NCBI GenBank assembly: GCA_013399695.1 | Contig: VXAU01001119.1 | Location: 1-64,000 of the forward strand | Direction: 5' to 3' | Source: Formicarius rufipectus | Taxonomy: Eukaryota > Chordata > Aves > Passeriformes > Formicariidae | Length of the DNA: 64,000 nt | Part shown: piece after piece, positions 57,413 through 64,000 of the stretch | Position numbering within the stretch: the stretch's first letter is position 1 | How the letters are laid out: each line of letters begins with the position of its first letter | The notes under the pieces: model-generated | Databases searched by the model: none | Told to the model about the DNA's origin: nothing | What the model saw: the letters and a program-made list of their open reading frames with translations, nothing else | Position numbers and translations under genes: made by a program

Positions 57413-60400
57413 CTAGGATGCTGGTGCATCTCCCAGGCGTATGGCCCCAAAGAAAGTTGTGTGCTTGCTCATGTTGATGGAGATGTCAGCGTGGACCATC
57501 TTCACAGCGATCTTCTGCCTGGCCTTGAGGAGGCAGACCCCGGCTGTGTAGCAGGTGTTGAAGTTGGTCTTGCCGGTCTCAATACTCCGAGTGCATTGCA
57601 GAAAGGGCTTTTCATCCACCACCACCTCGTAGCTGGCAAAATCTGTGAAGTTTATGTAGTATACCTGACGTGAAGCAGGGAGAAGAAAGGTGTTAGGGAG
57701 GGGATTGGTGCATGGGGAGCAAGTTCCTGTCGGTGTTCCCTTGCTAGTGAGCCCCTCCTTGCCTCTGGCACACCTGTACTCAAGGGAGGTTGGCTTGTGT
57801 GAGGCAGAAGAACCCCAAGCCAACCAGGAAACTCTCGTATTCCGCTTCAGACTGAGCATGCAAGAGCCCACGAATCCGTGTGTCCAAGGCTGAGCTACAA
57901 ATCCTGCTTGTTCCAGGGAACACAGCCTGGGTGCAGAGCGCCCTGTGTGCCACCAACAGCTGCTCCTCCCACACACAGACAGACACAGGTCACTGAAGGC
58001 CTCTTGCACTTACCTGGCCAGTCCTGCTGCCCGGTCCCATGAGCCTCCTTTAGTGGTGACATCAGGACTGCCCTAAGGTGCACTGGGAGCTGCCTCCTGA
58101 GTAACTGGACTCCAGGTGCTTCCAGAGGCACAAGGTATTCCAGGGAAAACGCTCTCCCAACCTCCACAGCTTGGAAGGAAATCACCCTACAGTGTTCCTA
58201 CCGATTTAACTCCCAGCTCTACCACTAAAGTCCCTGTGACTCAACTATGCCTCACTTGACTCTCTCCCACACTGATTCTGAAGAACTCCCTGAGCATGAC
58301 CTATCCAAGGAGAAGTCAGTCCCAGGGAGCTGCTTCTTCCTGAGAGAGGACACCGAGCCATTTTGGAGGAATCTGCTAATTCTTCTCAGTCTATATGCTG
58401 TGACCTCAGGAGCTCCATGACACTGGATCCCTTTTCCCTTGATGGACCACAAACAACGAGGCTTCAGAGGCCCAACGCTGTGGCAGCAATTAGCACTAAG
58501 CACTTGGGAAACAATTACACTCTGGCCCATGTGGAGCTCTTTTTCCTGTCCCCATCCAAATCAGACACGTCACCGGTTCCCTGGAAGAGCACCTGACGAT
58601 CCACAGCCCACTTCATCCCACTGGGTAAAGCCCCAGTGGAGTAGCCAACTGAACACGGGCAGGAGGCAATACGAGAAGCTGGGGGGAAGGTGGGAATTGC
58701 TTAATTGTGTCTGTCCCCCAGAAGCGGGTGGGGACACCCACAGCTGGGACCAACCACAGCAGCAGCAGAGCCGTCCTGCTGCTGGTGCTCCATGTCGGGA
58801 TGAGGCTACACAGACAAGGTGAGGCAAAACGGAGGTACCTGGGCTGGAGTTTGGCCCAACCACCCGGGCTGAGACTCCTGTGCTCACAAAGAGTGACCAG
58901 GCTTTGGAACGACCACAAACTGCCTGCGTTTGGGTCTTCTGAGTCTTTTAAAGTACAGCGCGCCGCGTCCTGTCTGCAGGGAGGTTTGGGAGGGCTGGCG
59001 AGTGCTGCACAGGGAACTGGAGGAGTCAGAAGGGGCGCTGGTGGCTGTGGGACGGGGAGAACTGATCTCTCGAGGGTGGTGTCACGGTGAAAGGCGTGCG
59101 AACCTCTGTCGTGCTGTGCCACAGCCCCGCGGCCGCAGCGGTTACAAGGACACACAAGCTGTTGGCATTTGGCTGTTGTCTGGAGCCCTCTCGTGGTTCA
59201 TGCAAGGCTTCCATCGGAACACAAGAATAGGAGTTAGCCTAGGACCGTACTCACTTCTACCTGACTATAGATGAAGTATGTGCCGTCCACCAGTACCTCC
59301 AGCTCCCCGCTGCGGGCATGCAGCTTAAACACCTTGGGGTTCATTGTGATGCGAGACCAGTCATTGAGGACTCCACCTGAAAGATCTCAGTATGAGAAAA
59401 CGGCAGTCACTCAGTACCGGGCAGAGGAAAAGTGGGGAGCACAAAAATACAGTCACATTGCAAGGGGCTGGCACAGCCCCACGCCCCAAAGTCAGGGGGT
59501 TTGGTGGGACAATCCCAGAATTAAAGACTAGGGTGTGACAGCTGGGACTGCCCTCTAGCTCTGAGCACGCCTTCCCTTGCTGGGGACACCCGTGTCCTGC
59601 AGGGAACGGCAGCACTGGGGGGCAACTGTCCTCGCCTTTATCAGGGGGAGCCCTCCCCATCCTCAGAAATCAGTGTCCAGCATTTCATGCTGTGCTGGCT
59701 GCAGACTTGCCTCCTCCTGACTCGAGACTGGAGCTTAGTGTGCCCCTTCCCACGGGAATGGTTATCATGGAATTATCATGGAATGGCTTGGCTTGGAAGA
59801 GACTTTATACATCACCAGGTCCCACCACTTTCCACAGGCAGGGACACCTCCCACCAGCCCAGGTTGCTTCCAAGCCCTGTCCAGCCTGGCCTTGGACACC
59901 TCCAGGGATGGGGCAGCCACAGCTGCTCTGCCCAACCTGTGCAAGGGCCTCACCATCTTCACAGGGAAGAATCCCTTCCCAACATTTCATCTAAATCTAC
60001 CCTCTTTCGGCTTAAAGCCACTCCTCCCCTGTTCTGTCACTCCAGGCCCTTGCCCAAAGTCCCTCTCCAGCTCTCTTGGAGCCCCCTTAGGCACTGGAAG
60101 GGGCTCTAAGGTCTCCCCAGAGTCTTCTCCAGGTACATCCATGTGTGGAGACCAGCTCAGGGTCCCCTGATTGATTTTAATACTGGTGTCCCTTGAACTC
60201 ACCATCCCTGACTTTGTCACCAGCATTATTTTAACAGACACTTTGTCATTACATTTCCAAGGCTTTTAAAAGCCTTTTAAAACAAAAACAAAGTAGGAAA
60301 TTGCACCATGTCCCACCACAGCAACCCCTAACTGGGGTCCCTCCACACGCTCAGGGATTTGTGGCACTGGGGTATCTGCCAACATGGGCTGAGCTCTGCT

Positions 60401-63164
60401 CCCTCGACAGCCCCAGGGGCAGATTTAGCTGTGAGCCCCGAGCTGAGCCCATCTCTGTAGGTGCCTCAGTTTATCAGATCCCTCTCTTTTGCTCCCTTCT
60501 CCACTCCCTGCCCCCCCAGGCTGCAGCTGGACAGAATTGCTGGCTCACAGCTCGGGATTGTTGCTGAGCAGCAGGGAAGGACACTCAGGACATTCCCACT
60601 CCTCGAGAGCAGCGACTCCTCAGCCAGGAAGGGCTCGGTGTGTGCTGAACACGAGCAAACAGCAGCTTTTCCCTCATACTGTTCCTGGGATCGGGTGGTT
60701 TCCTTGGAGTTTTGGGGAGCTGGAAGCACACTGCCCTACCCATGAGAAGTTCCCTCCCACAGCAGCAGTGGCCCTCTTCATCCCACGGGTGAGCAGCAAT
60801 TCATGGACAGGGGTCCTGCAGCCCCCTCCTGCTGCACCCACCCCGGGCAATCTGGGATGGGGTGCGTGTCCCAGGGCTGCCCCTGCTCCCCAGGGAGCTG
60901 CACGAGGGGGTTTGGGAAGGGGACGACACGTCCAGCTCCTCTCCAGCACAGCCAGAGCAGGGAGGCAGCAGGAACGAATGAGCCCCAGCTGTTGGCAAAG
61001 AGAGCAGGAACTTGAGGAGAATGTGGATGGGGAGCCAGGGAGGAGGAGAACAAGGATGTGAAATGCCTTGGCAGGACTTGGGATACTGGCCTAAAGGCTG
61101 TGGGTGGGGGGAGGAGATGCTCCAGGATCTCAGGAAGAGCTGGTGGCCTGAGCAGCTCTGTATCCTCACAGCACCGCCCCTTCCCATGCCTTAAAATACT
61201 GGGAAACTGGGGGAAAATGGGCTAATGGGGATGAGGCAGGACAAGGATACAGTGAGGGATTAAAAGGGAATGGGAGGGGAAAAGGTTGGTCATCGAGGGG
61301 CTGGGGAACACCAGTGGGACAGCAGGAGGTTGGGGGAGGCACACGATGGAGCTGGAGGTCAGGGAGATTCAGTGGGACAGAATCAGTGGGATGGACAGGA
61401 TAGGGATAATCTGGGAGATAAACTGGAGTTCAGGGGAAACAGGGATGGAGACTCCACAGCAGACTCTTCCCAGGGCTGTCTGGGCAGGGGAATTGGACTG
61501 CCCTGGGGGAACAACAGCAGGGAAAATCTGGGAGCTGGGCTATGGGACGGGATCAGAGCCAGGCACGAGGCCACGGGGGCAGGATGGGCCCTTTCCAGTA
61601 ACCACCAATATCGAGATCCTTACCATTCTTCACTTGGATTGCTGAGCCTTGGCCTTGAAGGTGGACCACAGCTGGCTGCAAACAGCAAACACATCATCAG
61701 CAAATGTAGCCAGGAAATGTTTAGAAAAAGCCCCTCCAGCCCAGGTTTTTCCCAAGGAAGATCGACCCACCTGGATGTCTCTGGAGCCAGCCTTGTCTGT
61801 GGCACCTGCAAAAGGCAATTTCACATCATTAAAGAGGAAGGCTGAGGGAAGAATCCCATAAATAAAAGTTCTCTTACCCCTAATAACCACTAAACCCCCA
61901 CTTTTAACAGGAGGACAGCACCACAAGCATGGGGTGCAGGTAATACTAAAATACATAAAATATAAATATTACAAAATATAAAAAATACATAAAGAAGCAA
62001 AAAAATCCATCCTGCATGTCCCTGCTTTATTCCTGCATTTCTGTCAACAAAATTCAAATTCTACTATTATTCAACCAGTTTCCACCAGAAGGAAAAACTG
62101 CACGACCCTCTCCCTGCTCCACAGAGGCCAAAGCCTCTGGGCTGCCAAGATGCCAAGTTTTCCTCTGCAGCAGCTCGGGTCATTCCTTGCATCCCACGCT
62201 GAAATCTCCCTTCCCTGGGAGCCAAATTAAGGAGGAGATGCCTGTGGCAGGACCCTGGAGCTGAGGGCCCCCTACTGCTCCTGCCTCTGCTCAGGCAATT
62301 GAGAACCACAGAATCCCAGAAATCCACGATGGTTTGGCTCAGAAGGCACCTTGAAGATCATCCAGTTCCATCCCCCAGCCGTGGGCAGGGACATCTTCCA
62401 CAATTTCTGAGATAAAAACTGAGAGGTCTCCAAGTTTTGCTTTGAGCCCAGTGAGCTACAGGGTAACAGCTCTGCTATCTCTGAAGATGTGCTTGTTAAT
62501 ATTAAACTGCTCATGTACACGTAACAAACAGTGCTGATGGGAAGGGCCACTAGTCTGCATTTTAGAGTTATTGAAATCAGGGATTTTAAGGAAATAATCA
62601 GCACATGGCTCCAGGGAGAAATAATGTGCTGCAGATACACAGACATGGAGAAAAATGGAACCAGAACTGCAGGAGGAAAACGTTTTTATAGGGAAGGGGA
62701 AGGGGAAGGGAAGCTGCTGTGGTTCCTGATGTAAAGAATCATGGAATCACAGATTGGTTTGGGTGGGAAAGGACCTTAAAGCTCATCTTGTTCCACCTCC
62801 TTCCACCTTCCACCAGACCAGGTTGCTCCCAGCCCATCCAACGTGGCCCAGGACCCCCGAGTCCTGCTGTGCCATCGCACGCAGGCGCTGCCCGGGTGGG
62901 CACATGGATCCTCTTCCATCGCCGTGTGCCCCGTGGCACCTCCTGCATGCCCGGCCCTGGGCAGGGCGGGCACGGAGCTCTCACCTGAGGGCCCCTGCAG
63001 CCCGGGTGGTCCCTGCGGGCCCGGGGGGCCGGGGGGCCCGGGCGGTCCCATGACGGTGGTGCCGGGGATGCCGGGGATGCCGGGGATGCCGGGTGGTCCC
63101 TGCGGGCCGGGCGGTCCCGGCGGTCCTTGGGGCCCGTTGGGTCCTGGAGGACCAGCCTTCTTAC
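57413..63164 (-). CDS. EDA: Ectodysplasin A, collagen and TNF-domain exons (3' part)
   Basis: A type II membrane TNF ligand, shed by furin, that trimerises and signals through EDAR (A1 form) or XEDAR (A2 form) to NF-kB in skin appendages such as feathers. Exons in the window: 62985-63164 (180 bp), 61771-61805 (35), 61624-61675 (52), 59255-59385 (131) and 57413-57664 (252 bp of coding sequence with stop). The 180-bp exon codes Gly-X-Y repeats with one GTTVM interruption. The TNF domain follows: PAVVHLQGQGSAIQVKN, DLSGGVLNDWSRITMNPKVF, GTYFIYSQVEVYYINFTDF, TGKTNFNTCYTAGVC and FGAIRLGDAPAS. Exon sizes match those I recall for human EDA. Exons for the cytosolic, membrane, stalk and furin regions lie beyond the right edge. 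No break is seen. Confidence 0.95.
59760..60135 (-). mobile_element. CR1 LINE 3' fragment in EDA intron
   Basis: Antisense CR1: ATCATGGAATGGCTTGGCTT, CAGGGACACCTCCCACCAGC, TCCAGGGATGGGGCAGCCAC, CCAACCTGTGCAAGGGCCTC and CCCTTAGGCACTGGAAGGGG. Confidence 0.93.
62303..62405 (-). mobile_element. Short CR1 3' end in EDA intron
   Basis: Antisense terminal part only: ACCACAGAATCCCAGAAATC, GAAGATCATCCAGTTCCATC and GTGGGCAGGGACATCTTCCA. Confidence 0.85.
62737..62850 (-). mobile_element. Short CR1 3' end in EDA intron
   Basis: Antisense: GAATCATGGAATCACAGATT, GGACCTTAAAGCTCATCTTG and ACCAGACCAGGTTGCTCCCA. It ends about 130 bases before the collagen exon. Confidence 0.88.
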
Positions 63165-63609
63165 CTGCAAAGCACAAGGGCAGGGTCAGCTCCTGCACGT
63201 GCCCCCAGCTGCAGGCCATGGGTGGGTGGCATCCCTGCGGCTCGGGAACGCTCCCGGGATGGGGTCGGGATGCTCCCGGTGACCCACGGATGCTCCCGCG
63301 CCCCCAGCCAGGGCTGGAGTGTTGAAGTCCAGATAAACTGGCTCACAGTTTCTCAGTTTCCCATTTCCTGATGGAAAGCAGTGGCAACCTTTCCTACCTG
63401 TTGCCTGTTTGGGTTAGGAGATGATCCCCACGGCTTGGTCTCCTCCAGAGGGCAGTTCAGAGCTGAGCTCCAGCTCCTCTCCAGCGTCGCTGGAGGAACC
63501 CTGGTGCTGCTTGTGCCTACCAGTAATCAAATATTTGGGGCTCTGGATGGAGGAGTAGGGGAAGGACTAACCCCTGCAGGGAGATGGAAGCACTGCAGAA
63601 CTGTCACAG

Positions 63610-63725
63610 CCATGGAATGCCAGAATGGTTTGGGGTGGAAGGGACCTTAAGAACCATCCAGTGCCGCCCCCTGCCCTGGGCAGGGACACCTCCCACCAGC
63701 CCAGGCTGCTCCAAGCCCCATCCTC
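63610..63725 (-). mobile_element. Short CR1 3' end upstream of the EDA collagen exon
   Basis: Antisense: CCATGGAATGCCAGAATGGT, GGAAGGGACCTTAAGAACCA and CACCTCCCACCAGCCCAGGC. It stops abruptly where a different, AT-richer sequence begins. Confidence 0.9.
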
Positions 63726-64000
63726 TGGGATATTTGCAAGAACAAGGGTATATTGTAAACATGAGCAATCCAGGTATTCCGAGTTTGTGGAGACAATACA
63801 ACTGTGTGGTGAGAACCTTGAAAAAGATACATGAGAGAGAAGAGTGCGGATGGGAAACATGTATGAAGTTGCAAAATAAATGAACAAGAAGATGCCTGCG
63901 TGACAAGGGACTGTGACCATGAAGACAACAGTTATTCATAACTTTAGCCAATGATAAAGAAATCGTGTGAACAGTATGTGATAGCCAATAAACGCTTGAC
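63726..64000 (+). mobile_element. Possible avian retroviral LTR (partial)
   Basis: An AT-richer block starts with TG right after a truncated CR1 end and closes with GATAGCCAATAAACGCTTGA, an AATAAA in a context typical of the R region of avian endogenous retrovirus LTRs. No coding sequence is seen. The terminal CA, target-site duplication and any internal region would lie beyond the window, so this is tentative. Confidence 0.35.

Noticed and set aside
62985..63164. A fibrillar collagen gene
   Set aside because: The Gly-X-Y stretch is one 180-bp exon with the single GTTVM break characteristic of EDA, followed by TNF-domain exons.
1..64000. Idea that the window is simply the INPPL1-WNT11-LRRC32 (11q13-like) region
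   Set aside because: ARR3, P2RY4, IGBP1 and EDA are Xq13-type genes in Xq13 order, and the Wnt matches Wnt11b rather than WNT11.

Overview
The window is nuclear DNA from a bird. Evidence: many short 3'-end copies of the avian CR1 LINE, GC-rich compact genes with small introns and GT-AG splice sites, many minisatellites, and vertebrate proteins throughout. A songbird chromosome 4A / chicken 4p origin is inferred from gene content only.

Layout, left to right: the first coding exons of cone arrestin ARR3 (minus, running off the left edge); a SHIP-type inositol 5-phosphatase (plus, 25 coding exons, 1,073 aa); the nucleotide receptor P2RY4 (plus, single exon); a DGAT2-family acyltransferase at the DGAT2L6/AWAT position (minus, 8 exons); IGBP1/alpha4 (minus, 6 exons); WNT11B (minus, 5 exons); an LRRC32/GARP-like leucine-rich receptor (minus, 2 exons); and the collagen and TNF-domain exons of ectodysplasin EDA (minus, running off the right edge). 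I assembled splice junctions by hand. The reading frame closes exactly for every complete multi-exon gene.

Order and orientation of EDA, IGBP1, DGAT2L6, P2RY4 and ARR3 match human Xq13.1. The three additional genes (SHIP-like, WNT11B, GARP-like) sit at positions where human Xq13.1 has none. Almost every gene also has a relative in human 11q13.4-q13.5 (INPPL1, ARRB1, P2RY2/P2RY6, DGAT2/MOGAT2, WNT11, LRRC32). The window therefore looks like the better-preserved sister of that region from the early vertebrate genome duplications. The genes are not an operon. They act in separate pathways: photoreceptor desensitisation, PIP3 signalling, nucleotide sensing, neutral-lipid synthesis, PP2A control, non-canonical Wnt, TGF-beta presentation and skin-appendage patterning.

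Notable structures: a 39-bp minisatellite seeded on the exon 3 splice donor of WNT11B that stays in frame; an array of YY1-like motifs at the IGBP1 start; both splice donors needed for EDA-A1 and EDA-A2; and a duplicated partial exon flanking a single N in the acyltransferase gene, probably an assembly artefact. Gaps between genes hold CR1 pieces, minisatellites and otherwise unrecognised sequence.
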